A program made the position numbers and the translations under genes. 64,000 nt of DNA, from positions 682,001 to 746,000 of the forward strand of contig NZ_CP042912.1 of assembly GCF_008087665.1 (NCBI RefSeq), written 5' to 3'. The notes under the pieces were generated by a model, which saw only the letters and a program-made list of their open reading frames with translations, ran no database searches and was not told the origin of the DNA. How positions within the stretch are numbered: position 1 is the first letter of the stretch; each line of letters starts with the position of its first letter. This stretch comes from Mariniblastus fucicola (lineage in GTDB: Bacteria; Planctomycetota; Planctomycetia; Pirellulales; Pirellulaceae). Shown here piece after piece: positions 1 through 9,987 of this stretch.

Positions 1-1409
1 GTAGTGAAACGCCAGACTTTTCATCGCACAACGGTTTGACACCGCTGATCGATACGCTGTCCGGTTTTGTGATGCAGAATCCGCGACACGTTGCCGATCG
101 GTTCGACGAACTGGTTGAGTATTTCGAGAACCAGCCGATTCTGTATGTGCCGCTGACGCGAGGCGGTGATCCACGGTCCATCGTTGACGTTCGTTTGGTT
201 CAGTCGAATATGCTGGAGATGCTCCAGACGTTGCCGCGCATCGGCATGTTCGAGGAGACTTGCGTGTTGACGGAAACCGTTTTGAAGATGGAGCAAAAAC
301 ATCCGGTCGCGATGGGAGCCGTCACCGAGTTTGACGAATTGTTCAAAGTCGCCTACACCGCGATGGTGGAAGCCCTGGCTGATGCGAGTGCCGTTGATAC
401 GGAGACCGAAGATCGCGAATCGCGGGAAAAGAATCTTTTTGCATGCCTCAAATTGCTGACCGAATCGTTGCTGCAGTTGTGGCTTGAACACAGCAAGACG
501 CTGCGGTTGAGCGTCCTGGAGAAAGTACACGACCAGCAGCTATGGATGGCGCTGGTCAAATTCATCGAGACCTATGGTGACGGGCTGCTGACCCAATATT
601 TTCTGCACCTGGGTAACGTGCGTGCGATTCTTCACCAGGGAGTCGGGAACTGGATCGAGCAGGTCGAGAACGCCGGCGACACGATGGGGCTCAAGCTGTT
701 TGAGGACCTTAACAACGGCAAAATTTCCAAGCCTGCGGTCGTGGCACATCTGACGATGGTGCTCGAATCGGTGATGGAGAATTTCACTGAGTATCGTGAC
801 TACAACACGACGACGACTCAGTCAGATCATGGCGACAAGATTTTTATTCTGCTCGATTTCTTGAGGCTTCGCAGTAGTTACGATCGAGTGCGTTGGAAAA
901 TGAAGCCTGTTATTTGGGCTCATAAAATTCTTGTCGACAAGAAACAGAATAACGTCGCCCGGATGTGGCGTCGTGAGCTCAACGAGAAGATTTCACCCAA
1001 GGCGACTCGCTACATCGAAGAACTGGAAGAGCTGCGAAAACGATATTCGATTCAGCTCCAATCGGTTGGCCGTCGAATTGAAGGCCGCTTCGAATCGCAG
1101 ATTCAAATTGACCGCCTGATTGCGTTGGTCAAACCTGCCGTTGCCAAACCGAGAACACGGGATTCGCTGAAGGCATTTGATCTGTTGCAGCATGAAGCCC
1201 AAGCTTTCTGCCGGACAACAACGGGCGTCGGAATTGAGCTTCCTCCCTGGTTGGCCGCACTCGAACAGGAGGTTGAGCAGATTCATTTGCCGGCTCGTTT
1301 GCGGCTCAAGTCCACGGCGGCTGACTGGCGCTGTGACGCGTTGCCAGACTTTGGCAGCCTTCGACGACAGTTGGAAGAGTTTCCGGGCAACCAGAGTGAT
1401 TCTGATTAA
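1..1409 (+). CDS. Hypothetical protein, 5' end probably outside window
   Basis: The frame stays open to base 3. The first possible start inside the window is a TTG at 36, which gives 457 residues, so the gene probably begins upstream and is cut by the window edge. The product looks soluble and mostly helical, with no signal peptide or membrane segment. Residues around 320-360 (from the TTG) are rich in Lys, Arg and Glu and could form a coiled coil. I do not recognise a family. It is followed after 15 bases by a 143-residue gene and then by the giant WGR/DUF4132-type gene, all on one strand, so it is probably the first visible member of that operon. Real coding is supported by the length and by the tight spacing; the function is unknown. 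Confidence 0.75.
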   Translation, partial: SETPDFSSHNGLTPLIDTLSGFVMQNPRHVADRFDELVEYFENQPILYVPLTRGGDPRSIVDVRLVQSNMLEMLQTLPRIGMFEETCVLTETVLKMEQKHPVAMGAVTEFDELFKVAYTAMVEALADASAVDTETEDRESREKNLFACLKLLTESLLQLWLEHSKTLRLSVLEKVHDQQLWMALVKFIETYGDGLLTQYFLHLGNVRAILHQGVGNWIEQVENAGDTMGLKLFEDLNNGKISKPAVVAHLTMVLESVMENFTEYRDYNTTTTQSDHGDKIFILLDFLRLRSSYDRVRWKMKPVIWAHKILVDKKQNNVARMWRRELNEKISPKATRYIEELEELRKRYSIQLQSVGRRIEGRFESQIQIDRLIALVKPAVAKPRTRDSLKAFDLLQHEAQAFCRTTTGVGIELPPWLAALEQEVEQIHLPARLRLKSTAADWRCDALPDFGSLRRQLEEFPGNQSDSD

Positions 1410-1424
1410 CAGGTTGTTGTAACG

Positions 1425-1856
1425 ATGCAGGTCAGTGCGAAATCTCTGGGGTCGAAAAAGCCGCTCTTTGCTGATTTCTCAGTGCCTCTCCCGCCTGACT
1501 GGTATGACGATGGTGATTCCGGTCGAACGCTGCGCGATTTGATCGAGCAGGTTGTCCGGCTCGAAGTGCGGGCATTTCTCAAACGCCAATCGGATCGGCA
1601 GTTTGTCCGCGCGCTAACCGCGCGAGAAATTGATGACTCGGTCAAAAAAGGCAAAGTCGAAATGGGTGCCAGCGAAGTGGAAATCCGGGACGTCGACGAA
1701 GATGCGGCCGTGAGTGCTGCCTGGGTTGCCTTCGAGGACGGAATTTACTTGGTCATCGTCGATGAGAAACGGTATAAAGACTTGGACGAGGCAGTGTTCG
1801 TGACGAAGGATAGCCGATTGACGTTCGTTCGGCTGACGATGCTGTCAGGAGCGTGA
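1425..1856 (+). CDS. Hypothetical protein, 143 aa, in WGR operon
   Basis: This small soluble protein has no signal peptide or transmembrane segment and I do not recognise its family. The N-terminal third carries a basic helix with many Arg residues. The C-terminal third alternates hydrophobic and charged residues, as in beta strands. The ATG lies 15 bases after the stop of the preceding gene, and its own stop lies 16 bases before the next start, so the three genes are probably co-transcribed. The upstream ribosome site is weak (AGG about 11 bases from the ATG). By position it could be a partner or regulator of the large WGR protein, but nothing in its sequence proves that. Confidence 0.75.
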   Translation: MQVSAKSLGSKKPLFADFSVPLPPDWYDDGDSGRTLRDLIEQVVRLEVRAFLKRQSDRQFVRALTAREIDDSVKKGKVEMGASEVEIRDVDEDAAVSAAWVAFEDGIYLVIVDEKRYKDLDEAVFVTKDSRLTFVRLTMLSGA

Positions 1857-1872
1857 AGCACAGGAGCTTGCG

Positions 1873-4800
1873 GTGGGAAAACTGGTCGATTTGCAGCAAC
1901 AGGTCCAGAGTTGGCACACCGGCTCGAACGAACTTCGCGATGAGAAACGTTTTCTCGCGGGAGTCAAAAAGCTTCCCGCAAAGTTGCGACCGATTGCCCT
2001 CGCGGCGTTCGGGTTTGACGAGTCGGAAAAGCAGAACCGTGGCTATTCGTGGTACCACAATGAGTCGGCGAAAAAACGCGAAGACCGGGAGGAGTGGTTT
2101 GCCAAATGGGAACCAAAAATCGATTCGATATCCGGGGCTGATCGCAAAAAGATCTTTGGCTTGCTCGGCAAGCAACTGGCTCCGTGGGTTGAGTTAGCTT
2201 GGCAACAACTCAAAAAATCTCCGTACTCCATAGGCTATAGCCAGACCGCGTTTCGGGCGCACCGGAATCCTGAGGTAACGCTCAAGTCGCGATTGAACTG
2301 GCTGCAGAGAATCCTCAGCCTGACTGGGCCGTTTCAATTGGAAGTGTTGACGCCAGCTTGGATGGCAGCGTGGGCCGCCCATGCGTTTGACTACCAGTCC
2401 GGGGACGTCTCGCCGATTCTGATTGCTGCGATGGACGCCGGCGGAAAAGTTGGCGACGAAGTCTTTGACATTTTGCATGCGACAGTGACTCGCGATCATC
2501 CCGTTGGTGTCATGGCCGACTTTGTTATCGCGTCACTGCTCGGCGCGAATCGCCCCAAAGGTTGGGGGCTTGTGGAGAAAACGCTCCTGGCAGCACAGCG
2601 TCAGGAAGGGCTCCGTCAGTCGATCATCGAGTCCATTGATCTGGCTCACCCGGACGCGTTTGAGCGAATGTTGAAATTGATCGTTGATGAAAACCTGATT
2701 CGATTCAGCAGCGTTGCCCGCGCGGTCGATGTCTGGCTGCGGTTGCTCTGGGACTCGTCGAGCACAAAAACGCTCGTCGAGAACGTCGAAGCAGTTTTGG
2801 CAATGAAGCAGTCAGCGGCTCAGCATAAAAAAGCACTTGCCGACGACGACGCCGAGACCGTTTACCGCGCATTGTGGGTCCTGGCCACGAGCGATGCGAT
2901 TTCGGCCATGAAGCAGGCCAGGAAACTTCTGAAGCACGAAAGCGACGAAGTCCGCTATGTCGCGGTTTGGATTCTGCATCAGTTAGGATTCGACGAAGCC
3001 AGACGAACGAAGTCTGTTGCCATCAGTGATGAAAATCTTCAGGTTGCCGTACTGGCAGCAAGCGGATTACAGGGGTTGGAGGCAGAAAATGATGTGCTCG
3101 AACGAATTCCACTCGCAGATCACGGTGATGTCTCGAGCAAGGATGTTTTTGAACGAATTGAATCGCTGTATCAACGTCTCCCTGAGAAATCGAAGAAACT
3201 TGAGGCTATCGTCTGGCCGTGGACCGAACGCAAGGTCAAGCGATCGCAGTTGTCCGGCAGTCTGTTGTCCACGCTCGGTAGTCGTCCACCAACGAGAATG
3301 TTGCCTTACTTGAAGGGCCTGGGCAGCTGGGAAAAAGCCCGAGTGATCAGCTTGTTGTCTGCCCAAAAGAAATGGGACAAACTCACTCGTTCATCGTTGC
3401 TGGAACTGACGGGAAACCCATCGGCTGACGTCCGTGGCGCCGCCTTCGATGCGATCAAAGGCAAAAAGCTGACTGATGACGAGTATCATATTTTTGAGGG
3501 ATACCTGAGCCGCACCGCGATGGACCTGCGCTCGAAAGTTGTTGAGCTATTGCTGAAGCAACCAGACGCCAAAGTTCTGGGGAGCGCGGACCGATTGCTG
3601 GGAGGCGACGTGAAGAAGCGGCTCGCCGGTTTGGAAATTCTACGGCAGATGGCCGAAGCAGACCGATCACGTACCGCTTGTGTTGAAGCGGCGAATGAGT
3701 ATCGAGCCGGCCGCAAGAAAGTCTCCAAAGAGGAAGAGATTCAGCTGGGCGAAATTGCGAACTCGGATCGTCCGGTTTGGACGCTCGAAAACGGGCTTGG
3801 GCTGTTAGATCAGGATGGAAGAAGCAAAGTGGTTCCGCCCAAAAAGAAAAAGGTGGTACTGATTTCCAAGGCTGCGATTGCCTGCCTGAAATCACTGGAC
3901 GAGCTGGTTCATGAAAATCGTCATGAATCAGTGCGCTACAAAACCTGGCGAGGCTGGGACGAAGGTCTGCTGGGCGAGCTCGATTATGGCCTGCCTCACA
4001 TCAATCCGGCAAAACCGCTGGCAAAGCAGATCGCAGATTTTCCTCTCTGGGAAACGTGGGTGGATTGGCGCGACAATCGATCTGCAAAGCTGCAAGACAA
4101 GGACGGATTGGAGTTGCTTCGGGCAATGACCGCAGGTTCATTTATGGAATCGTGGGACTATGGTGCAATCACTCGTTTTGCCAAGAAGCCGGATCAGAAA
4201 AAAGTCGCGCAAGCAGTGCTGGGCGAGTACCAGCGACCCAAGCTCAGATATTTAAGCGTTGTGACCCGGATTTTGAATTGGCTGTTCTACAGCCGAATTC
4301 CCAAGGGCTGTCTCGAATATTTGATGGACTGCAAGGAGAACACTGGTGCTCACGCCACTGCGGCAATGTCCGGGAAATTGGTCCAGGCCAGTCGGTCTGA
4401 AAAATCGCGATGGGAATTGAGGTCCATGGATTGGCGGTGCGAGGACGTTATGTCCGTGTGGCCCAACGCGTTTGATTCCTTTGTTTCGACGACGCGAATC
4501 AAGCTTTCCGTTGCGCAGCGGCGTCGCATGTTCGAGCTGGATCGATTTTGGGACGAGCCCGTTCCTGAGGCACCACGAAACAGAGTCGACCTCGACGATC
4601 TGGCTTTCGCCTGGCGGAAAAAGTTTGCTTCCCGGGACGACATGGTTGATGTTCTCATCGGTCCAAATCGCGAAGAGTACGGTGGGTTTTCGCAGTTGTC
4701 GACGCTGACCGAGCATGCACCCAAGAAGCCAACGCGACAGATTCTCGAAGAAACGAAGGGGCTTGCTGAACTGGTCGACGAAGTCAGGTCGCGACTGTTG

Positions 4801-7320
4801 GAGGTCGAGCTGAGTCGTGGGGAGAAAGCTACCGCCGCCACCGAGGCAGCTCTCGCGGTCAAGAGTTTCTACGGGATTGAAACGCTGTTTCGAATTCAGG
4901 AAGCTCTCAACGGCGACTATAAAGTGATTCACAGTTGGAGCGCCCGCACGGAGGATTCGCGACCCGCTACGCTCACCAAGTTGATTAAATCTACCTACCC
5001 TGCTCCGGGCGAGACGGCCAAAGATTTCGCCAAACATGCCAAAGCAGCGATCAAGGAAGGCTTCTTCTCAGAAGACCTAATGTTGCAACTCGCATTTCTC
5101 GCGCCGCAGTGGAGCAAATTTGTTGGCGAGTATCTCAAGTGGAAAGGTTTCAGCGAAGGTCTCTACTGGTTCCTCGCCCACATGAGCACCTGGCGAAACG
5201 ACGCCACCCTCGCAGCGGCGTCTGCCGAAGGAATCGAGGATGACGACGTCGACAACGAGAGCGTGGATGATGACGACGATGACAGCGGCATTTACCAACG
5301 GCCCGAAAAACTCTCACCGTGGCAGCGTCTGATCGTGGAGCGTACGCCACTGTCACCGGCCGAACGCGAAGAAGGCGCAGTCGACGTCGAATGGTTTCAC
5401 CGCACGTTCAAAATGCTCGGCGAAGAACGCTGGACCGAAATGGCCAAGTGCGCGAAGCTGGCGGCCAACAGTGCTCAGGCCAAGAAAGCCCAGTTTCTTG
5501 CAGACGCGTTGCTGGGGAATACGCCGCGACAGAAACTCGTTGACGGGATTCAAAAACGCAACCTGAAAGAAAACGTTCGACTGATCGGACTGCTGCCGCT
5601 GGCCAAAGGCGCGAAACGAAACAAGGACGTCGTCGAACGCTACGAAGTCCTGTTGGCTTACCAAAAGTACGCACGCAAGCTTTCTTCATTGACCAAACCG
5701 GAAGCCTTTCGTGCGCTTGAAATCGGCATGAGTAACCTGGCTCGGACGGCTGGCTATCCCGATCCACTGCGGCTTGAATGGGCGTTGGAAGCCGAGTCGA
5801 CTCGTGACCTCGCCAAGGGGCCTGTTTCGGTCACGAAGGACGGCGTCACGGTCACTCTGCAGTTGGATGAAGATGCCAAGCCTGAGATTCTGATTCGCCG
5901 CGGCGAGAAATCGCTTAAGTCTGTGCCGGCAAAGGTTAGGAAGAGCCACGCTGCGATCTCTGATCTTGTCGATCGCGCCAAAGATCTGAGAAAGAAATCC
6001 AGCCGCATCAAACAGTCGCTCGAAGCCGCCATGTGTCGCGGCGACAGCATCGAGGCGGCTGAACTGGTCAAGCTGATGAAGCATGCGATACTTGCTCCCA
6101 ACCTCAAACGGATTGTGCTGATCGGCGACGGAATCGCGGGCTACCCGGACAAAGGCGGCAAAGTCCTCCGCGACCACCGCGGAAAACTCGAACCGATCAA
6201 GAAGAAAGAACAACTCAAAATCGCCCATCCGGCTGACCTGTTGGCGCTTGGGAGTTGGGATAAATGGCAGCGCGAGTGCTTTCAGTCCGAACGGGTTCAG
6301 CCGTTCAAGCAGGTCTTTCGCGAGCTATACGTTCCAACGAACAAAGAGAAAACAAAAACGATCTCCAGCCGATTCTCCGGTCAGCAAATTGGTCCCAAAC
6401 AGGCAATGGCGTTGTGGGGTTCGCGAGGTTGGAATACTCAGGACGAAGTTTTCAAAATCTTTCACGACTGTTCGATCATTGCCAGCGTCTCGTTTCAGTA
6501 CAGCTTTGGAACCGCTGCGGAAATCGAAGGCCTGACCATGGAGACGGTCCAGTTTCAGGACCGCGACACCTACAAAATGCTGAAGCTGAGCGACGTGCCA
6601 GGAAACGTGTTCAGCGAAGTCATGCGTGACGTGGATCTGGTTGTCAGCGTCGCCCATCGCGGCGAAGTCGATCCGGAAGCCAGTGAGTCCACTGTTGAAA
6701 TGCGATCGACGCTGATCCGGGAAACCTGTCAGTTGCTCTCATTGAAAAATGTGAAATTCAAACCTTCGCATGTGATTATCAAAGGTCACTACGGCGAGTA
6801 CTCGCTGCATCTGGGCAGCGGCAATGTGCATCGATTGCCCGGAGGTGCTCTGGCGATTCTGCCGGTACATGCTCAGCATCGAGGCCGCCTGTTCCTGCCG
6901 TTCGCGGACAACGATCCCAAGACGGCGGAGATCGTTTCCAAAGTGTTGCTGCTCGCCAAAGACGAAGAGATCATGGATCCAACAATTCTTGATCAACTCG
7001 GAGCGCCAATGAACTTGAGGGCTGACTTCGATGCGGAAGGACCCGCTTTGAAGAAGAAATCCAAAGCCGGGGGCAAAGGCAAATCCAGTCCGCGGAAAGG
7101 CAAGGTCGCCAAATCCAAACGCCATTTTGAATTCGCGGAAGGCAAGTCAAACAAGTTCTGGGAAATCGAACTGACCGGAGAATCGGTAGTGACGACTTGG
7201 GGCCGCATTGGCAGCAAAGGCCAAACCAAAACGAAATCTTTTGCCAGTGAGGACAAGGCGAAAGAAGCCTTTGAGAAGATGATCAAGGACAAGACCGGCA
7301 AGGGCTACACTGAAAGCTGA
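1873..7320 (+). CDS. Giant WGR and DUF4132-like domain protein (MolR-like)
   Basis: This 1815-residue protein starts at a GTG placed 6 bases after an AGGAG. Residues about 200-650 look like a helical, HEAT-like repeat region. An acidic stretch lies near residues 1120-1140. Residues about 1440-1690 resemble the DUF4132 region and its conserved C-terminal block seen in E. coli MolR (YehI)-type proteins, including the segment HPADLLALGSWDKWQ. A Lys/Gly-rich linker follows. Residues about 1750-1815 form a WGR domain, with the diagnostic VVTTWGRIGSKGQ. WGR domains are known from PARPs and MolR-like proteins, where they are thought to contact nucleic acid. The molecular function of the MolR-like family is not established. 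No signal peptide is present, so it should be cytoplasmic. The gene closes a compact three-gene run. Confidence 0.88.
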   Translation: MGKLVDLQQQVQSWHTGSNELRDEKRFLAGVKKLPAKLRPIALAAFGFDESEKQNRGYSWYHNESAKKREDREEWFAKWEPKIDSISGADRKKIFGLLGKQLAPWVELAWQQLKKSPYSIGYSQTAFRAHRNPEVTLKSRLNWLQRILSLTGPFQLEVLTPAWMAAWAAHAFDYQSGDVSPILIAAMDAGGKVGDEVFDILHATVTRDHPVGVMADFVIASLLGANRPKGWGLVEKTLLAAQRQEGLRQSIIESIDLAHPDAFERMLKLIVDENLIRFSSVARAVDVWLRLLWDSSSTKTLVENVEAVLAMKQSAAQHKKALADDDAETVYRALWVLATSDAISAMKQARKLLKHESDEVRYVAVWILHQLGFDEARRTKSVAISDENLQVAVLAASGLQGLEAENDVLERIPLADHGDVSSKDVFERIESLYQRLPEKSKKLEAIVWPWTERKVKRSQLSGSLLSTLGSRPPTRMLPYLKGLGSWEKARVISLLSAQKKWDKLTRSSLLELTGNPSADVRGAAFDAIKGKKLTDDEYHIFEGYLSRTAMDLRSKVVELLLKQPDAKVLGSADRLLGGDVKKRLAGLEILRQMAEADRSRTACVEAANEYRAGRKKVSKEEEIQLGEIANSDRPVWTLENGLGLLDQDGRSKVVPPKKKKVVLISKAAIACLKSLDELVHENRHESVRYKTWRGWDEGLLGELDYGLPHINPAKPLAKQIADFPLWETWVDWRDNRSAKLQDKDGLELLRAMTAGSFMESWDYGAITRFAKKPDQKKVAQAVLGEYQRPKLRYLSVVTRILNWLFYSRIPKGCLEYLMDCKENTGAHATAAMSGKLVQASRSEKSRWELRSMDWRCEDVMSVWPNAFDSFVSTTRIKLSVAQRRRMFELDRFWDEPVPEAPRNRVDLDDLAFAWRKKFASRDDMVDVLIGPNREEYGGFSQLSTLTEHAPKKPTRQILEETKGLAELVDEVRSRLLEVELSRGEKATAATEAALAVKSFYGIETLFRIQEALNGDYKVIHSWSARTEDSRPATLTKLIKSTYPAPGETAKDFAKHAKAAIKEGFFSEDLMLQLAFLAPQWSKFVGEYLKWKGFSEGLYWFLAHMSTWRNDATLAAASAEGIEDDDVDNESVDDDDDDSGIYQRPEKLSPWQRLIVERTPLSPAEREEGAVDVEWFHRTFKMLGEERWTEMAKCAKLAANSAQAKKAQFLADALLGNTPRQKLVDGIQKRNLKENVRLIGLLPLAKGAKRNKDVVERYEVLLAYQKYARKLSSLTKPEAFRALEIGMSNLARTAGYPDPLRLEWALEAESTRDLAKGPVSVTKDGVTVTLQLDEDAKPEILIRRGEKSLKSVPAKVRKSHAAISDLVDRAKDLRKKSSRIKQSLEAAMCRGDSIEAAELVKLMKHAILAPNLKRIVLIGDGIAGYPDKGGKVLRDHRGKLEPIKKKEQLKIAHPADLLALGSWDKWQRECFQSERVQPFKQVFRELYVPTNKEKTKTISSRFSGQQIGPKQAMALWGSRGWNTQDEVFKIFHDCSIIASVSFQYSFGTAAEIEGLTMETVQFQDRDTYKMLKLSDVPGNVFSEVMRDVDLVVSVAHRGEVDPEASESTVEMRSTLIRETCQLLSLKNVKFKPSHVIIKGHYGEYSLHLGSGNVHRLPGGALAILPVHAQHRGRLFLPFADNDPKTAEIVSKVLLLAKDEEIMDPTILDQLGAPMNLRADFDAEGPALKKKSKAGGKGKSSPRKGKVAKSKRHFEFAEGKSNKFWEIELTGESVVTTWGRIGSKGQTKTKSFASEDKAKEAFEKMIKDKTGKGYTES

Positions 7321-7346
7321 GGCGTCGCTATCGACGATGGGTGTAT

Positions 7347-7379
7347 GCGTCGATGCTGAAACGGTTCCAGCATCGATGC
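7347..7379. terminator. Hairpin between convergent genes, no T-tract
   Basis: A 12-bp stem (7347-7358 with 7368-7379, containing one G-T pair) encloses a 9-base loop between the stop of the WGR gene and the stop of the facing lipoprotein gene. Neither side carries a run of T, so it is not a classic intrinsic terminator. It could still end or stabilise transcripts in both directions. Confidence 0.4.
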
Positions 7380-7402
7380 CACGCGGACATTCTCTGGTCT
7401 GG

Positions 7403-7984
7403 CTACCCTTTGGTGTCGCGAGGTTCAGCCAAAGAGCTGTCAATTTCAGCCCGAATCTCTTCGTCAACATCGTCAACAAAACGGACCATGGCATTAAAAA
7501 TGGCTTCGTTGTAGGCTTCTCCGCTGTCACGAAGTCGCTTGCCAGCGGCGCTCATGTCGGAACGGGCTTGGTGGGCCTGTATCGAAAGCCGCTCGTAGAT
7601 TTTCAATCGTTCCGAATGGTCGTCAGCCTTCCGTCTTTGGTCGTCGAACGCTTCGATCGTCGCCAGTGAACGGGCGACAATCTCGTTCAGCGCCAGTACC
7701 GTTTTCTTTGAAAATGGCGAAGACAGTTGCTCTAGTTCCTGAAACTCAAACTCGGGCACCGCGTCCTTCGATTTGTCTTGAGACAAAACTGCTGGGCTCG
7801 ATGTGTCCGTTCCGGAGTGTACCTCGTCAGATTTGGAAACGGGCTGAGGGTCAATTCCAGATTCGCTTTGATGGCAACCGATCGATCCGGTGAGGAAAGC
7901 GAAGAGCAGGCCTGACACGATTGGTTTGAGCAACATTGGCTTGATAAACTTTGGAGGATTCGAATGGTTCTGATGCTTCAACAT
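7403..7984 (-). CDS. Putative lipoprotein, 193 aa
   Basis: The N-terminus has a short basic leader, a hydrophobic stretch and then a Cys in the context SIGC (residue 37), which fits a slightly atypical lipobox. The mature part is acidic and helical, with a likely coiled coil near residues 90-165. The ATG at 7984 is preceded at 6 bases by AAGGAGG, an excellent ribosome site that lies inside the last codons of the upstream haloperoxidase-like gene. A second in-frame ATG at 7936 would give a more ordinary signal peptide but lacks that site. The gene starts 3 bases after the upstream stop, so the two are translationally linked. Function unknown; probably anchored in an envelope membrane. Confidence 0.75.
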   Translation of the reverse strand: MLKHQNHSNPPKFIKPMLLKPIVSGLLFAFLTGSIGCHQSESGIDPQPVSKSDEVHSGTDTSSPAVLSQDKSKDAVPEFEFQELEQLSSPFSKKTVLALNEIVARSLATIEAFDDQRRKADDHSERLKIYERLSIQAHQARSDMSAAGKRLRDSGEAYNEAIFNAMVRFVDDVDEEIRAEIDSSLAEPRDTKG

Positions 7985-7987
7985 GAC

Positions 7988-9658
7988 CTACCTCCTTCCC
8001 TTTTCGTCTCTGTTTCCGCGACGGACTGGCTGAAACGCCTGCTCTTCAAAGACGATATGGCGACCGATGTTCTCTCCCAGTTCCTGGCCCCCGAGATTGT
8101 CCCACTGCCAGTGCACGCCGTTGAAGATTCGGCTAATACCGTTTGACCACTGGGCTTCATCGAGTGACTGGAATCGAATGGGCACCAGCGGACGCGGAAC
8201 GCCCAACGGGTCAACACCTTCGCCATTGTATTCGTCCGAGATGAACGTGAATCGTGTTCGGTTGCCGAAAAACTGACGCATGATCTCAAATGTCGACGAA
8301 CCGAACGTCGCGTGTCCGGACGGATAGGCTGGAAACGGCGGAGTCGGCGTGATCGCAAGCTCCGTGTTGATGACACTGATACCAACGGGCTTCCAGGTCG
8401 GGTCGCTGATCGTCATGAGAACATCGTCCGATTTTCTTGTGCCAGTAACTGGCCGCCAGTAGTTGTAGTAGAACTTGCTGTCCCACGCCGCGATTCCTGA
8501 ATCGGCCAGACCCGTGTTGATCATTGCCAGGTAGCGTGCCATGGCAACTGGATCGTCGATACCTTCGTCGACAGCGACTTGCGCTGCGATCTGGTTGTAC
8601 AGCCTCGGCGGCGTTCCCAGTAACGGTGTGGCGTCGTAGCCCCAGTAGTTGCCGATGAATCTTGTGTACAGGTTCGACATACTTCCGCTGGTGTCGGGCG
8701 ATGCCCCGAGTATCTTGACAAGGTAGTAGCCGCTCAGGTATTCACGCGAACCGGGTTCGGGCGGCGGCGGAAGCCGATATTGGTCACCGCTGGCAAGTGA
8801 AAACGGAGTGACGGCTCCCCAGTACGCACCAAGCGCCAAATTGAAATCGCCGCTGGTGGAGGGAGTCAGTGGATCCGGTTCCCATTCGTACGTTTCCGAT
8901 GTTCCTCCATTGACCAGGTTGCCATTGGCGGTTGTGACGCCGTCGGCAACTCGTCCACCTTCGCCCCAGTCAGGCTCGGCGTCATCCGAGTTGTCGTCGA
9001 TGCGGGAAATCCACATCGCGTTGGCAGCTGATTCGCCGACGATTTGTCCGGCTGCGATACTTTCCTCAGTGGCATCGATTTGTTCCAGGTCTGATTCGAG
9101 CAACATTTGCAATCGATCAGCCTGGTCCGGGAAAAGATTTAGCTGGATCGTAAACGAAGCGTACGCAATGGCCGCGTCGAGCGACGCATTTTGCGGGGCC
9201 TCCTCGATTTCGTTGTAGGCGTTGTAGGCATTCCTGAAAGCGTTGGCCGCGTCGAAAACCGTGATCTGAGTCATCGCCAACGCACGGCTGGTTCGCGTTG
9301 GGCCACCGTTCACAAAGTCGACTTCTCCGGTGTCGGGGTCGGGAGTGTGGTCGATCGCAATTGAATCCAAAAGGATTTCGTGCCACAACAACACGCGATC
9401 AGCTTGACCTTCGACGCCTCGTGCTCTGCTCCTGTTCTTCAGACGATTCAGGACGTTGCGGGCCATCGCAGAACGACTGGTTTGGCCGAGGTATCCCGTC
9501 TTTTGGTTTTCAGTAAATGGGCCTTTCTGGTTTTGAGCCAGAATCGGTCCGGGCGTCAATGAAGCAAGCGTCAAAATGCCAGCTATGGCCCAGGCCGTTT
9601 TGCGAAGCGGCATTCTCCGCACTCGAATTGAAAAACGTCTAAAGTTGTCGCTACTCAT
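7988..9658 (-). CDS. Vanadium-dependent haloperoxidase-like (PAP2 superfamily) protein
   Basis: This 556-residue exported protein has a long basic N-terminus and a hydrophobic segment ending near residue 41 (PILAQ). The C-terminal half carries the vanadate/phosphate pocket of the superfamily: FYYNYWRPVTG, then PAYPSGHATFG, then SRIFNGVHWQWD. These supply the expected Lys, Arg, Ser-Gly-His, Arg and His residues. Vanadium haloperoxidases oxidise halides with peroxide, while related PAP2 enzymes are phosphatases; sequence alone does not separate the two here. An alternative start at Met16 (9613) would shorten the leader. It forms a pair with the lipoprotein gene downstream. Marine habitat would suit halide chemistry, but that is inference. 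Confidence 0.85.
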   Translation of the reverse strand: MSSDNFRRFSIRVRRMPLRKTAWAIAGILTLASLTPGPILAQNQKGPFTENQKTGYLGQTSRSAMARNVLNRLKNRSRARGVEGQADRVLLWHEILLDSIAIDHTPDPDTGEVDFVNGGPTRTSRALAMTQITVFDAANAFRNAYNAYNEIEEAPQNASLDAAIAYASFTIQLNLFPDQADRLQMLLESDLEQIDATEESIAAGQIVGESAANAMWISRIDDNSDDAEPDWGEGGRVADGVTTANGNLVNGGTSETYEWEPDPLTPSTSGDFNLALGAYWGAVTPFSLASGDQYRLPPPPEPGSREYLSGYYLVKILGASPDTSGSMSNLYTRFIGNYWGYDATPLLGTPPRLYNQIAAQVAVDEGIDDPVAMARYLAMINTGLADSGIAAWDSKFYYNYWRPVTGTRKSDDVLMTISDPTWKPVGISVINTELAITPTPPFPAYPSGHATFGSSTFEIMRQFFGNRTRFTFISDEYNGEGVDPLGVPRPLVPIRFQSLDEAQWSNGISRIFNGVHWQWDNLGGQELGENIGRHIVFEEQAFQPVRRGNRDEKGRR

Positions 9659-9987
9659 GTTGGCTGCTCCGTATCAAATTGAGGATTGAATGCGACATCG
9701 CCCAAGAGCTGACAACTGCTCGCACATCGGGGCAGCGTTCCACTTCCTGTGATGTTCTGGTTCAACAAAATCCGATACGCCGGATTCCCGCACGAGTCCA
9801 CAGATTGCGTTTGACTTGTTAAACTTTTGGATTCCCGAGCCAAATCACAGCGAAGCTCAAAGCCTGGATTGGTCCGTCAGTGAGGGGATTCGAATACGGC
9901 ATTTCGGTTTCGTTAACTCTCTTTCTCCAATTGGTTTGAAATCGATTTCGAGTACCATTTTTCACGAGACCACTATGCGGAGTGAAC
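9659..9987. other. Intergenic region with divergent promoters expected
   Basis: This 329-base gap separates the minus-strand haloperoxidase-like gene from the plus-strand membrane pair. It must hold both promoters. I see no convincing -35/-10 pair, repeat, RNA gene or short ORF. Confidence 0.4.
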
